Notes: generated from the sequence alone by a model not told the origin. A stretch of 64,000 bases of DNA from Ruminococcus sp. (GCA_019420505.1 JAHZHC010000019.1:3736-67735), one strand, 5' to 3'; counted from the stretch's first letter, positions 43,101-51,923 are shown. Numbers and translations: made by a program.

Positions 43101-44704
43101 GTTGAAGTAACAATTTCTTCACGAATAGCGTCAATAGGCGGATTTGTTACCTGCGCAAAAAGCTGTTTAAAGTAATTGAATAAAGGCTGAGGTTCTTTTG
43201 AAAGCACAGCGATAGGACTATCAGTACCCATTGCAGCTATTGATTCAGCACCGGTTTTTGCCATCGGAAGAATAGCAGTCATAACGTCTTCATATGTATA
43301 TCCGAAAGCTTTCTGTAGTCTTTGTCTTTCCTCATATGAATGCTCTTCGACTTTTACATTTGGAATTTTCAAATCTGAGAGGCAGACGAGATTGCTGTCA
43401 AGCCACTCTCCGTAAGGCTGTCTTGAAGCATAAAGCTCCTTAAGTTCGTCATCATCAATAAGACTTCCCTCAACAGTATCAACCAACAGCATCTTACCGG
43501 GGCGAAGTCTTTCTTTCACTACAATTTTAGCAGGATCAATTGGCAATGCCCCAACCTCAGAAGAAAGAATAAGATTTCCGTCATCAGTAATATAATATCT
43601 TGATGGTCGAAGTCCGTTTCTGTCAAGAACAGCGCCCATAATATCTCCGTCCGAAAAAAGAATTGACGCAGGACCGTCCCAAGGCTCCATCATTGTAGCA
43701 TAATACTGATAAAAGTCCTTTTTAGCCTGGGTCATAGTTCCATTATTATCCCACGGCTCCGGAATTGTGATCATTACAGCAAGAGGAAGATCCATACCGC
43801 TCATTACCAAAAACTCAAGTGTATTGTCAAGCATTGCAGAGTCTGAGCCCTCTGTATTGACAACAGGAATGAGTTTATCCAGATCACCCTTAAGATGCTC
43901 GGATTTCATTGTTTCTTCACGGGCAAGCATTTTATCTGCATTTCCACGAATAGTATTTATCTCACCGTTATGGACGATCATTCTGTTAGGATGTGCTCTC
44001 TGCCAGCTTGGATTTGTATTTGTTGAAAATCTTGAATGAACCATAGCAATAGCAGATTCAAAATCCTCATCCTGCAAATCAAGAAAAAAGTTTCTGAGAT
44101 CGCCAACAAGGAACATTCCTTTATATACAATTGTTCTGCTTGAAAGCGAAACAACATATGTATCTTCATTACTTTGTTCAAAAACACGTCTTGCAACGTA
44201 AAGCTTTCTGTCAAAATCAAGACCTTTAGATACACCCTTAGGTCTTTTTATAAAGCACTGCATAATAAACGGCATGCATTCAACCGCTCTCTGACCTAAT
44301 ACCTCAGGACGTGACGGAACCTTTCTCCAGCCAAGAATCTGAAGTCCTTCCTTTTCAGCAATTATTTCAAACATTTTCATCGCTTGATTTCTTGCTAATT
44401 CCTTCTGGGGAAAGAAAAACATTCCCACAGCATAATCTCTTTCAGTTGTAAGGTTAAGTCCCAGATCCTTTTTAGCAGCTTTCTTAAAAAACTTATGAGA
44501 AATCTGCAGCAAAATTCCTACTCCGTCACCGGTTTTGCCCTCAGCGTCCTTACCGGCTCTGTGCTCAAGAGTTTCAACTATTGTCAAAGCATTAGCTACA
44601 GTATCATGGGATTTAATTCCCTTAATATTTACAACCGCACCAATACCGCAGTTATCATGTTCAAACCTCGGGGAATAAAGGCCTTTAAAGCTCTTTTTAT
44701 CCAT
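40169..44704 (-). CDS. gltB: Glutamate synthase large (alpha) subunit
   Basis: It transfers the glutamine amide to 2-oxoglutarate, giving two glutamates. About 1,511 residues from ATG 44704; a TTG at 44713 behind gggtgg is an equally possible start. The short leader before DNCGIGAV is removed to expose the nucleophilic Cys of the glutaminase domain. Further domains are the central domain (residues about 440-720), the FMN-binding synthase domain with SGEGGESLDRL and a 3Fe-4S site (CAMMRVCNLDTCPFG), and the C-terminal beta-helix with repeated G-x-x-G units such as GGRVVVIGSTGKNFAAGMSGG (start cited GGRVVVIG). A leader of about 210 nt precedes it. Confidence 0.97.
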   Translation of the reverse strand: MDKKSFKGLYSPRFEHDNCGIGAVVNIKGIKSHDTVANALTIVETLEHRAGKDAEGKTGDGVGILLQISHKFFKKAAKKDLGLNLTTERDYAVGMFFFPQKELARNQAMKMFEIIAEKEGLQILGWRKVPSRPEVLGQRAVECMPFIMQCFIKRPKGVSKGLDFDRKLYVARRVFEQSNEDTYVVSLSSRTIVYKGMFLVGDLRNFFLDLQDEDFESAIAMVHSRFSTNTNPSWQRAHPNRMIVHNGEINTIRGNADKMLAREETMKSEHLKGDLDKLIPVVNTEGSDSAMLDNTLEFLVMSGMDLPLAVMITIPEPWDNNGTMTQAKKDFYQYYATMMEPWDGPASILFSDGDIMGAVLDRNGLRPSRYYITDDGNLILSSEVGALPIDPAKIVVKERLRPGKMLLVDTVEGSLIDDDELKELYASRQPYGEWLDSNLVCLSDLKIPNVKVEEHSYEERQRLQKAFGYTYEDVMTAILPMAKTGAESIAAMGTDSPIAVLSKEPQPLFNYFKQLFAQVTNPPIDAIREEIVTSTTVYIGEDGNILEEKAENCKVIKVHNPILTSTDILKIKNMKIPGFKVAVLPILYYKNTKLKKAVNRLFIEADKALSEGANILILSDRGVDENHLAIPSLLAVSALHQHLVDTKKRTSLAIILESGEPREVHHFATLLGYGASAINPYLAQETIHELIGDDLLDKDYYAAVSDYNSAVLHGIVKIASKMGISTIQSYQGSQIFEAIGISSDVIDEYFTNTVSRIEGITLTDIERNVDKLHTAAFDPLGLGTNPALDSRGSHKFRSGKEEHLYNPQTIYLLQQATRTGDYELYKKYSKMISEEMDPVNLRGLMEFNFPEKGVPIEEVESVDSIVKRFKTGAMSYGSISQEAHEALAIAMNRLHGKSNSGEGGESLDRLLTKGQTDDRCSAIKQVASGRFGVTSRYLTSANEIQIKMAQGAKPGEGGHLPGKKVYPWIAKTRHSTPGVSLISPPPHHDIYSIEDLAQLIYDLKNANKDARISVKLVSESGVGTVAAGVAKAGAEVILISGYDGGTGAAPRNSIYNAGLPWELGLAEAHQTLIMNNLRNKVVIETDGKLMTGRDVVIAAILGAEEYGFATAPLVTLGCAMMRVCNLDTCPFGVATQNPELRKKFMGKPEYVMNFMIFVATELREYMARLGVKTIDELVGRIDLIKSKTDLKGTASEIDLSNIISPDFVSEKVEYNKKNKYDFKLEKTLDEKILLKKFKTALANGEKKVCHVSVKNTDRTFGTIFGSEITKKYYNTLEDDTFRIVCDGSGGQSFGSFIPNGLTLELVGDSNDYFGKGLSGGKLVVYPPKESTFKAEDNIIIGNVALYGATSGKAFINGVAGERFCVRNSGATAVVEGVGDHGCEYMTGGRVVVIGSTGKNFAAGMSGGVAYVLDEHRDLYTKLNKEMVLFSEVTEKYDIIELRGLIEEHVKETGSVKGKMILDNFEEYLPKFKRIIPHDYKKIMTAIVSMEEKGLSSDQAQIEAFYQIVNNK

Positions 44705-44925
44705 ATTTTCCAACTGAACCACCCTTTCATGCCAAATCACAGCATTCATTTTTACTTATATTCTCACATATAAAAAGTATGTTTCGGCATTTTAAAATAT
44801 ATCATACAGTAATGAACTGTAATAAACAAATAATACGACCGACTAATGTTTTTATTTTATTTGAAAAAAATATATAAAGTCAATCCTGAAAACCAACGGT
44901 ACATTACACCGCATTCAACTTGTTC

Positions 44926-44954
44926 ATTATAACATAGCAATCAAAAAAATGCAA
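44926..44954 (-). promoter_or_regulatory. Promoter for gltB-gltD
   Basis: Minus-strand TTGCAT (44949-44954), 17-bp spacer, TATAAT (44926-44931). A second weaker candidate (TTGACT) lies closer to the gene. Confidence 0.55.
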
Positions 44955-45070
44955 GTTAAAAACTCAAATCCTGCATAAATTAATAATAAACTTTTTATGA
45001 ATAAACAATAAACAAAACATAGCAAAAGCTTTTAAATAATAAAAAACAAATTTATCGGTAACAAAAATAC

Positions 45071-45101
45071 ACCGAAAACGCAGAATTTCCGCATTTTCGG
45101 T
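45071..45101 (-). terminator. Intrinsic terminator downstream of the DUF2935 gene
   Basis: accgaaaatgc...gcgttttcggt hairpin on the minus strand followed by gtatttttgtt, 180 bp after the stop codon. Confidence 0.6.
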
Positions 45102-45281
45102 AAAAGCAAAAACTATATTTATCAAATTGCTTTTTTAACATTATAAATATTTCAAAAAAGTATTAACCTAAATAAATGCAAGACATTTGCTTGAATATTG
45201 CAAGAAACATTTGAGTTATCATTCAAATTCAAGAAAAAACATTTATGCTATTATATCGAGGATAGATTTTAAATCAGAATA

Positions 45282-46169
45282 CTAATTTTCCAATATCCTG
45301 ATAAAATGATTAGCTTCTCTTAGAACATGATCAGCTAAAAGAGGAAGAATAATCGAACGTATCTTACAGTTTTCTATCCCTTTTACACCGGCTGTTTTGA
45401 AATCTCTTAATTTCTTCGTTTCCTCCAGAGAATCTTCTGTCAGAGTCATATCCTGAGCATTACGGCATCTTTGAAGCAATTCCGCATATTCATCTGCAAA
45501 TTTATCGGCAGTATTAAATAATTCTTCTTCAGAAGGATCAAGCAGTCCACGGATAAAAAGTGCATGTTCCATCATTATCTGATTCCAGAAGCATTCACTT
45601 TCTTTCATAGATTTTACAGTCAGATCGCCGTTTCTTTCAAGTATTTGAATATACTGTCTGTAAAGCTTTGCTTCTCTCAATATATGCTTTATCAAGAGAG
45701 GATAATTCACTGTGAACATCTGACAATTCAGTACCCTGCTAAGTATATCCTCCTTAAGTGAAATTAAACCGTTCAGTAATTTAAGCGCAGTCTGATTCAG
45801 CATTCTCACTTGCCTCTGCTTGCTTTCAAGTTGATTCAATCCAATACTGTTCAGCCTTAATTCCCTGTTGGTTATATCTTTATTAATACTGATGCCCGTA
45901 AGTTTTTCAGTTTGCTTTTCTGCGAGATAAGTAAATTCAGTTACAATTTCACCTGAATTAAGTGCCTCTTTACTGACAACCCCATTACTAAGTGATATAG
46001 CACGGCTTAGAAGTCTTTCGAATTCAGTCTTAAAAAATTCTGCCTTAGATATAAAAGACGGGTCGGCAGGAGTGAAGCCCGCCTTAAGAAAAAAAGAATG
46101 TTCTTTCATTATTCGCCCAAAGAACAAATGTAATTCAAGTGATTTGACTATATAATTATCAATATTCAT
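45282..46169 (-). CDS. DUF2935-family helical protein
   Basis: ATG 46169 follows ggagg at 5 bases. The 295-residue protein is nearly all helical and contains two related halves, each with a His/Glu-rich start: MKEHSFFLKAGFTPADP near residue 20 and MMEHALFIRGLLDPSEE near 200, plus HILREAKLYRQYI and HVLREANHFIRIL. This spacing of His and Glu suggests a ferritin-like di-metal four-helix fold, as proposed for DUF2935 proteins of Clostridia and Bacilli. Enzymatic role unknown. Monocistronic. Confidence 0.88.
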   Translation of the reverse strand: MNIDNYIVKSLELHLFFGRIMKEHSFFLKAGFTPADPSFISKAEFFKTEFERLLSRAISLSNGVVSKEALNSGEIVTEFTYLAEKQTEKLTGISINKDITNRELRLNSIGLNQLESKQRQVRMLNQTALKLLNGLISLKEDILSRVLNCQMFTVNYPLLIKHILREAKLYRQYIQILERNGDLTVKSMKESECFWNQIMMEHALFIRGLLDPSEEELFNTADKFADEYAELLQRCRNAQDMTLTEDSLEETKKLRDFKTAGVKGIENCKIRSIILPLLADHVLREANHFIRILEN

Positions 46170-46245
46170 TTTCTCCTCCATATTTATCTGAATTTGTTGT
46201 ATAGTAATATAATATGCTTTAAATCTTATTTGGCTACTTGTTAGC

Positions 46246-46274
46246 TTGAAAACTTTTGCGTGATGTGATATAAT
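46246..46274 (+). promoter_or_regulatory. Promoter for the O-acetyltransferase gene
   Basis: TTGAAA (46246-46251), 17-bp spacer, TATAAT (46269-46274), giving a 5' untranslated region of about 130 nt. Confidence 0.65.
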
Positions 46275-46408
46275 GACAATAAAATGTATAATTATTTAAT
46301 GCTCCGTAAATTGTATTACTTATTGTTTATTAAGTAATATCAGAACAAATGAATAAATTAATTTAATCAAGCACTAATTAAATATGTGATATGAAAGGAA
46401 AATTTCTT

Positions 46409-46984
46409 ATGACTGAAAAAGAAAAAGCAATATCCGGTATGCTTTACAGCCCGTCAGAAATGAGCAATGAACTAATGAAATGCAAAGAGCTTTGCGCCGA
46501 ATATAACAGACTTATGCCATCTCAGATTGATGAAAGACATGAGCTTATTATTAAAATTCTCGGAAAAACCGGTAAGGAATTTTGGATTGAACAGAACTTC
46601 TGGTGCGATTACGGAAGTAATATTGAAATAGGTGAAAATTTTTACGCTAATCATAATCTCGTTATTCTTGACGGAGCTAAAGTCTCTTTCGGAGATAATT
46701 GTTTTATTGCTCCAAACTGCGGGTTTTATACCGCCGGTCATCCAATTGATTACAAAGTCCGAAATTCAGGCTTGGAATACGCTCTGCCAATTACCGTAGG
46801 CAATAATGTTTGGATTGGCGGCAATGTTTGCGTTATGCCGGGAGTAACAATCGGTAATGATGTAGTAATCGGCGGAGGAAGTGTTGTAACAAAAGATATA
46901 CCTTTAGGGGTTGTTGCAGCCGGAAATCCATGCAGAGTCATTCGTCGCATATCCGAATGTGACAAAGAAAAATATAAAATATAA
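46409..46984 (+). CDS. Sugar O-acetyltransferase (maltose/galactoside acetyltransferase family)
   Basis: ATG 46409 follows aaagga. The 191-residue protein has the N-terminal Mac domain (EKAISGMLYSPSEMSNELMK, cited as EKAISGMLY) and a left-handed beta-helix of hexapeptide repeats ending NNVWIGGNVCVMPGVTIGN and VIGGGSVVTKDIP. The catalytic His lies in YTAGHPID. The enzyme acetylates sugars with acetyl-CoA in the cytoplasm, commonly described as detoxification. Closely matches Maa/LacA length. A strong terminator follows. Confidence 0.93.
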   Translation: MTEKEKAISGMLYSPSEMSNELMKCKELCAEYNRLMPSQIDERHELIIKILGKTGKEFWIEQNFWCDYGSNIEIGENFYANHNLVILDGAKVSFGDNCFIAPNCGFYTAGHPIDYKVRNSGLEYALPITVGNNVWIGGNVCVMPGVTIGNDVVIGGGSVVTKDIPLGVVAAGNPCRVIRRISECDKEKYKI

Positions 46985-46989
46985 GATAC

Positions 46990-47026
46990 AAAAAAGTCCC
47001 GTACTATTCAGTACGGGACTTTTTTA
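46990..47026. terminator. Bidirectional terminator between the acetyltransferase gene and dapB
   Basis: aaaaaagtcccgtact-attc-agtacgggactttttt, a near-perfect palindrome with U-runs on both strands. Confidence 0.9.
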
Positions 47027-47038
47027 TATACAATACTA

Positions 47039-47797
47039 TCAAGTATTAGCAAGTAAATCGCTCATAGCATACAATCCTGCCGGCTTGTTTTTCAAAAACA
47101 TTGCCGCATTTACCGAACCAACGGCAAAAACCGATTTAGAATGAGCCTCATGCTTAAGGGATATTACTTCATCTCTTCCGGCAAAAATTATTTCATGCTC
47201 ACCCACAATAGTACCACCTCTTATGGAATGCATTCCAATTTCTGTTTTTGTCCTCTTGGCTCTTACTGAATGCCTGTCATAAATATAATTGCACTTTTCG
47301 TTAAGCTCTTCATTGATAGCGTCCGCAAGCATAATAGCTGTACCGCTCGGTGCGTCAATTTTCTGATTATGATGCTTTTCAAGGATCTCAATATCATACT
47401 GCCCTTCAAGAAGCTTTGCTGCTCTCTTTGCAAGATCTGCAAGAAGATTTATTCCCAAAGACATATTAAACGTAAAGAAAACCGGAATACTTTCCGAAGC
47501 TTTATGTATCTTTTCAATCTGTTCAGATGAATATCCGGTAGTAGCAATAACAGCTGCAACTCCGTTTGTCATACAATAATCAAGCATTTCGTCAAGAAGA
47601 GATGGATGTGAAAAATCAATTATGACATCCGGTTTTTCAGGAAGCTTTGAAATCTTGTCTACTACAGGAAAATCAGCATAGCTTTCAGCAGCTTTATCCA
47701 CGCCTGCAATAGTTTTACAATCACTTCTATTTGAAATAATGTCATAAATAACTCTGCCCATTTTTCCGCAGGCACCGCATATAACAATATTGGTCAT
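47039..47797 (-). CDS. dapB: 4-hydroxy-tetrahydrodipicolinate reductase
   Basis: It reduces the DapA product in lysine and diaminopimelate synthesis. ATG 47797 follows gaaagga; 252 residues. Motifs are the NAD(P)-binding IVICGACGKMGRVIYD, ATTGYS, the signature EKHHNQKIDAPSGTA near residue 140, and HEIIFAGRDEVISLKH. Last gene of asd-dapA-dapB, with a hairpin terminator separating it from dapA. Confidence 0.97.
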   Translation of the reverse strand: MTNIVICGACGKMGRVIYDIISNRSDCKTIAGVDKAAESYADFPVVDKISKLPEKPDVIIDFSHPSLLDEMLDYCMTNGVAAVIATTGYSSEQIEKIHKASESIPVFFTFNMSLGINLLADLAKRAAKLLEGQYDIEILEKHHNQKIDAPSGTAIMLADAINEELNEKCNYIYDRHSVRAKRTKTEIGMHSIRGGTIVGEHEIIFAGRDEVISLKHEAHSKSVFAVGSVNAAMFLKNKPAGLYAMSDLLANT

Positions 47798-47832
47798 ATT
47801 TATAATTCCTTTCTTGATCATATTAAAACAAA

Positions 47833-47854
47833 CGGGCGAATTTAATTTCGCCCG
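47833..47854 (-). terminator. Hairpin terminator between dapA and dapB
   Basis: cgggcgaa...ttcgcccg with tttgttttaat after it on the minus strand. It would reduce dapB relative to dapA and asd. Confidence 0.65.
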
Positions 47855-47861
47855 ATATTAT

Positions 47862-48752
47862 TTATTTTACCAGTCCGATAACCTTCATTTCATTAGTAAG
47901 CTTTTCTATGTTTGAATCGTTCATATCAACAAGAGGAAGTCTGCATGAACCTACTTTAAATCCCATAATATTAAGCGCTTCTTTGACAGGAACAGGATTT
48001 ACATCACAGAAAAGTGCGTTGGTAAAACCAAGAATACGATATGCTTTCTTTCTTGCCTCATCGTAATTATTATCAAGACACAACTGACAAATTTCATGAG
48101 TTTCAAAAGGCATACAATTTGAAAGTACAGAAATTACTCCTTTACCGCCCAAAGACATAATCGGAATAATCTGATCGTCATTACCGGAATAAATATCAAG
48201 ATTATCACCGCAAAGTGCAGCGATTTTTGTTACCTGACTTATATTTCCGCTGGCTTCCTTAACTGCAACGATATTATCAATCTTCGAAAGCGCTAAACAA
48301 GTTTCAGGCGCAATATTAACACCTGTCCTTGACGGAACATTATAAAGTATAATAGGCAGATCAACGGCTTCTGCAACAGCAGTGAAATGCTTAATAAGAC
48401 CGTGCTGCGAAGTCTTATTATAATAAGGTGTTACAACAAGCAAAGCGTCCGCACCAAGCTCCTCAGCCTTTTTAGAAAGATTAACTGCATACTCAGTATG
48501 ATTAGAACCTGTTCCGGCAACAACCGGAACTCTTTTGTTAACCTTCTCTACAGCATATCTGATACACTCAATATGTTCTTCATCAGACATAGTTGCACTT
48601 TCTCCGGTTGTTCCGCAAATAATAATTGCGTCAGTACCGTTATCAATATTAAAATCAATAAGCTGTCCGAGTTTGTCATAATTTATAGAGCCGTCTTGAT
48701 TCATTGGTGTAACAATAGCAACACCGGCACCTGTGAATATAGTTTTTTTCAT
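47862..48752 (-). CDS. dapA: 4-hydroxy-tetrahydrodipicolinate synthase
   Basis: It condenses pyruvate and aspartate semialdehyde. The 296-residue TIM-barrel aldolase shows GTTGESATMSDEEH near residue 47, YNVPSRTGVNI near 135 with the active-site Tyr, and VAVKEASGN near 160 containing the Schiff-base Lys. It follows asd by 64 bases and is governed by the lysine riboswitch upstream of asd. Confidence 0.97.
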   Translation of the reverse strand: MKKTIFTGAGVAIVTPMNQDGSINYDKLGQLIDFNIDNGTDAIIICGTTGESATMSDEEHIECIRYAVEKVNKRVPVVAGTGSNHTEYAVNLSKKAEELGADALLVVTPYYNKTSQHGLIKHFTAVAEAVDLPIILYNVPSRTGVNIAPETCLALSKIDNIVAVKEASGNISQVTKIAALCGDNLDIYSGNDDQIIPIMSLGGKGVISVLSNCMPFETHEICQLCLDNNYDEARKKAYRILGFTNALFCDVNPVPVKEALNIMGFKVGSCRLPLVDMNDSNIEKLTNEMKVIGLVK

Positions 48753-48816
48753 TAAAAATCTGACCTCCAGACGCCTTTACAGGCAAGTCATATATGAATA
48801 ATGTGTTATTAATATA

Positions 48817-49902
48817 TTATTTATCAAAATATCCTTTAGCAGCCAAAAGCTCAGCCATAAGAACAGCTCCTCCTGCTGCACCTCTTAAAGTATTATGTGA
48901 AAGACAAACAAATTTATAATCATACTGGGTGTCTTCACGAAGTCTGCCGATTGATACTGCCATACCGCCCTCAATATTTCTGTCAAGCTTAGCCTGAGGA
49001 CGATTATCCTCTTCGAAATAGTGAAGGAACTGTTTCGGAGCTGACGGAAGCTCAAGCTCCTGAGGAACTCCGCTGAAATTCTTCCATGCTTCCAGAATTT
49101 CTTCTTTAGAAGGCTTCTTTTCAAAAGATGCAAACACTGCCGCTGTATGTCCGTCAGATACAGGCACTCTCAGACACTGTGTTGTAATTGCAGGAGAATC
49201 AGCATTTACAATCTTATCGCCTTCGATATGACCCCAGATTTTAAGAGGTTCCTGTTCAGACTTTTCTTCTTCTCCGCCGATAAACGGAATAACATTATCA
49301 AGAATATCCGGAAAAGTTTCAAAAGTTTTACCTGCTCCTGAAATTGCCTGATAAGTACAAGCCAAAGCCTTTGTAACCTTAAATTTCTCCATAAGAGGAT
49401 GAAGTGCAGGAACATAGCTTTGAAGTGAACAGTTGGATTTAACTGCAATAAAGCCTCTTTTAGTACCAAGACGCTTTCTCTGTGCTTCAATAATTTCAAT
49501 ATGCTCAGGATTGATTTCAGGCACTACCATCGGAACATCAGGTGTTCCTCTATGTGCAGAGTTGTTAGAAACAACTGGGCACTCAGCTTTCGCATAGGCT
49601 TCTTCCAAAGCCTTTATCTGATCTTTAGGCATATCAACTGCACAGAATACAAAATCAACCATTGAGGATATCTTTTCGATATCAGCAGTTGCGTCCATAA
49701 CTGTAAGCTCGCCTATAGCTTCAGGAATCGGTTCAGTCATTGCCCATTTAGCACCAACCGCATCCTTAAGCTTTTTTCCTGCCGAGCGAGGAGAAGCTGC
49801 AACACAAACAACATTGAACCATGGATGTTTATCAAGCAGGAGAGAAAATCGCTGTCCTACCATGCCTGTTGCACCGATAATGCCCACGTTAAATTTCTTC
49901 AT
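48817..49902 (-). CDS. asd: Aspartate-semialdehyde dehydrogenase
   Basis: It makes the semialdehyde used for lysine, diaminopimelate, threonine and methionine. The 361-residue length and the SNCSLQSYVPALHPL active-site Cys segment fit the archaeal/fungal-type subgroup rather than the enterobacterial one. Other motifs are IIGATGMVGQRF for NADPH and QAISGAGKTFETFPDI near residue 188. First gene of the operon, placed behind the lysine riboswitch and terminator. Confidence 0.95.
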   Translation of the reverse strand: MKKFNVGIIGATGMVGQRFSLLLDKHPWFNVVCVAASPRSAGKKLKDAVGAKWAMTEPIPEAIGELTVMDATADIEKISSMVDFVFCAVDMPKDQIKALEEAYAKAECPVVSNNSAHRGTPDVPMVVPEINPEHIEIIEAQRKRLGTKRGFIAVKSNCSLQSYVPALHPLMEKFKVTKALACTYQAISGAGKTFETFPDILDNVIPFIGGEEEKSEQEPLKIWGHIEGDKIVNADSPAITTQCLRVPVSDGHTAAVFASFEKKPSKEEILEAWKNFSGVPQELELPSAPKQFLHYFEEDNRPQAKLDRNIEGGMAVSIGRLREDTQYDYKFVCLSHNTLRGAAGGAVLMAELLAAKGYFDK

Positions 49903-50003
49903 TCTTAAAACTCCTTATCAAATAAAAATTAGTATGTCAAAATTCACTAAAACACTGTTCAAAATCACGAAAAAGTTGCACAAAACATAAAAAATGTGCA
50001 AAC

Positions 50004-50030
50004 AATAAAAAAACTGGTTGAAAACCAGCT
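50004..50030 (-). terminator. Expression-platform terminator of the lysine riboswitch
   Basis: Minus-strand ctggtt-ttc-aaccag followed by tttttttattg, between the riboswitch aptamer and asd. Confidence 0.85.
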
Positions 50031-50070
50031 CATCATACAATATAATAAGAATGTTGACATAAATTATATG

Positions 50071-50249
50071 TCGATAGCACTCCATCATAAATAATGATGA
50101 CAACCGGAGTTCTGTTAAAACTACAGTCAGCTTCAGGATTCCCACACCTGTGCTTCGGCAGTCGCACCTTTCACATTTCCGAAAAAGCTTTGGGATTGCT
50201 TTGACAAACACATCTCAGAAACATTACTGATTTTGACCGCACCTCTATC
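50071..50249 (-). promoter_or_regulatory. Lysine riboswitch (L-box) controlling asd-dapA-dapB
   Basis: The minus strand reads gatagaggtgcgg at the 5' end, then aggtgcgactgccgaagc in the core, and ggagtgctatc at the 3' end. These match the conserved AGAGGUGC, GCCGAAG and GGAG.GCUAUC blocks of the lysine riboswitch. Lysine binding would favour the terminator at 50004-50030 and shut off the lysine pathway genes. Genes downstream agree exactly with this role. Confidence 0.95.
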
Positions 50250-50261
50250 TTTTCAATTTTT

Positions 50262-50290
50262 ATGATAACAAATATATTGACATCTGTCAA
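50262..50290 (-). promoter_or_regulatory. Promoter for the lysine-riboswitch operon
   Basis: Minus-strand TTGACA (50285-50290), 17-bp spacer, TATCAT (50262-50267), ending just before the aptamer. Confidence 0.75.
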
Positions 50291-50505
50291 GGGGTATATA
50301 AAGGAAATTATTAATTTTTTGTAAAATTACACATAGATAACTTGAAATACATAAGACATTTTCTTCAGGCTTAGTTTGGCTTTGTGCAGAAATTTTGTCT
50401 TATCACAGCAATATGCTTTTAAATGCTGTTAAATAAAAACATATGAAAGGAGTACATATTCCTTATACCAGGGATATAAAAAGGCTGATGATTGATTTAA
50501 AAAAT

Positions 50506-51531
50506 ATGAAAAAATCAGATTTTTATTACGAGCTTCCTCAGGAACTCATTGCTCAAAAACCGATTGAACCGAGAAATGCCTCTCGTCTGCTGAAAATCGA
50601 CAGAAGCACGGGAAAAATTGAACACAATCATTTTTATAATTTATGCGATTATTTAAAAAAAGGTGACTTACTTATATTAAACGACTCAAGGGTACTTCCC
50701 GCACGGATTTACGGAGAAAAAGCAGACAACGGATCCTTTATAGAATTTCTCCTTGTGGAACAGAGAGGAAATACGGAATGGGAAATTTTATGCCGACCCG
50801 GAAAAAAGGCTAAAATCGGTACAGAATTTATTTTTGGCGGAGGAAAGCTTAAAGCCGTAATTACTGACATTTTAGAAGACGGCAACAGAATTGCAAAATT
50901 TGAATGTGAAGATAATTTTTTTACTGCATTAGATGAAATAGGTCAGATGCCCCTTCCACCATACATTACCGAGAAATTGGAGGACAAGGAAAGATATCAG
51001 ACGGTTTATTCCAATGAAATTGGTTCATCTGCTGCACCAACCGCAGGACTTCATTTTACGAAAGAAATGCTTGAAGAAATTGAAAAAATGGGCGTAAATA
51101 TTGCATATGTTACACTTCACGTAGGACTTGGAACCTTTCGTCCGGTAAAAGAAGATAAAGTACTCGATCACAAAATGCACCGGGAGCATTATGAAATGCC
51201 AAAGCGTACTGCCGATTTGATCAATAAGACAAAGGCAGACGGAGGAAGAGTTATTGCAGTGGGAACAACATCATGCAGAACACTTGAAAGCGTTGCCACT
51301 TTTTATAACGAAATAAAACCCTGTGACGGATATACCGATATCTTTATATATCCGGGATATGAATTTAAAGTACTTGACGGGCTTATCACCAATTTTCATC
51401 TTCCCGAAAGCACTCTTATTATGCTTGTATCCGCATTCTTGGGATTTGATAAAACAATGAACGCATATAAAACCGCCGTTGAAGAAAAATACAGATTTTT
51501 TAGTTTCGGTGACAGCATGGCAATTTTATAA
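50506..51531 (+). CDS. queA: S-adenosylmethionine:tRNA ribosyltransferase-isomerase
   Basis: QueA adds the epoxyqueuosine ring precursor to 7-aminomethyl-7-deazaguanine in tRNA. From ATG 50506 the protein has 341 residues, the family length, beginning KKSDFYYELPQELIAQKP. The nearby aaaggag at 50446 is far upstream, so the exact start is uncertain. Motifs are LLILNDSRVLPARIYG, GSSAAPTAGLHFT, ITLHVGLGTFRPV-like VTLHVGLGTFRPV and TNFHLPESTLIMLVSA. It is followed by a PAS-domain gene and tgt, forming a queuosine operon. Confidence 0.95.
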   Translation: MKKSDFYYELPQELIAQKPIEPRNASRLLKIDRSTGKIEHNHFYNLCDYLKKGDLLILNDSRVLPARIYGEKADNGSFIEFLLVEQRGNTEWEILCRPGKKAKIGTEFIFGGGKLKAVITDILEDGNRIAKFECEDNFFTALDEIGQMPLPPYITEKLEDKERYQTVYSNEIGSSAAPTAGLHFTKEMLEEIEKMGVNIAYVTLHVGLGTFRPVKEDKVLDHKMHREHYEMPKRTADLINKTKADGGRVIAVGTTSCRTLESVATFYNEIKPCDGYTDIFIYPGYEFKVLDGLITNFHLPESTLIMLVSAFLGFDKTMNAYKTAVEEKYRFFSFGDSMAIL

Positions 51532-51542
51532 GGAGATTAATT

Positions 51543-51923
51543 ATGGATAATTCAATTAATAAATATTTTAAAAGCATAATTGACGCTGACAGACAAGCTG
51601 TTGTTATCTGTGATTTAAACCACACAATACTTTATATGAATCCTTCTGCAATAACCAGATATGCTAAATGGGGCGGAGAAAAACTTATTGGTCAGTCACT
51701 TCTTAACTGTCATAATAAAAAATCAGGCGAAATAATAAATAGGGTTATATTGTGGTTCAACGAAAGCAAAAAAAATAATATTATATATACTTTCTATAAT
51801 GAGAAAGAAAATAAAGATGTTTACATGGTAGCTTTAAGAGATGAAAACGACAGTCTTATCGGATATTATGAAAAACACGAAATAAGAAATAATGAAACCA
51901 TGAAATTATATGACTTCAAATAA
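51543..51923 (+). CDS. Stand-alone PAS-domain protein
   Basis: 126 residues from ATG 51543 with aaggag. The PAS fold is visible in AVVICDLNHTILYMNPSAIT (residues about 20-38), RYAKWGGEKLIGQSLLNCHN and the last strand DVYMVALRDENDSLIGYYEKHE. No output domain is attached. It sits 11 bases after queA and 18 before tgt, so it is expressed with queuosine genes. It could sense a small ligand or heme-like cofactor. I know no function linking it to tRNA modification. Confidence 0.8.
   Translation: MDNSINKYFKSIIDADRQAVVICDLNHTILYMNPSAITRYAKWGGEKLIGQSLLNCHNKKSGEIINRVILWFNESKKNNIIYTFYNEKENKDVYMVALRDENDSLIGYYEKHEIRNNETMKLYDFK

Larger units (their letters stand above)
44705..45281. other. Long gene-free stretch upstream of gltB
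   Basis: It contains the gltB promoter (44926-44954), a 5' leader of about 210 nt with a small hairpin cggt-gtaatgt-accg, and the downstream terminator of the DUF2935 gene (45071-45101). The rest is very AT-rich with no gene. I recognise no known riboswitch. Confidence 0.5.

Noticed and set aside
44705..44925. Glutamine-type riboswitch in the gltB leader
   Set aside because: The leader has only one small hairpin and lacks the conserved blocks of glutamine riboswitches.
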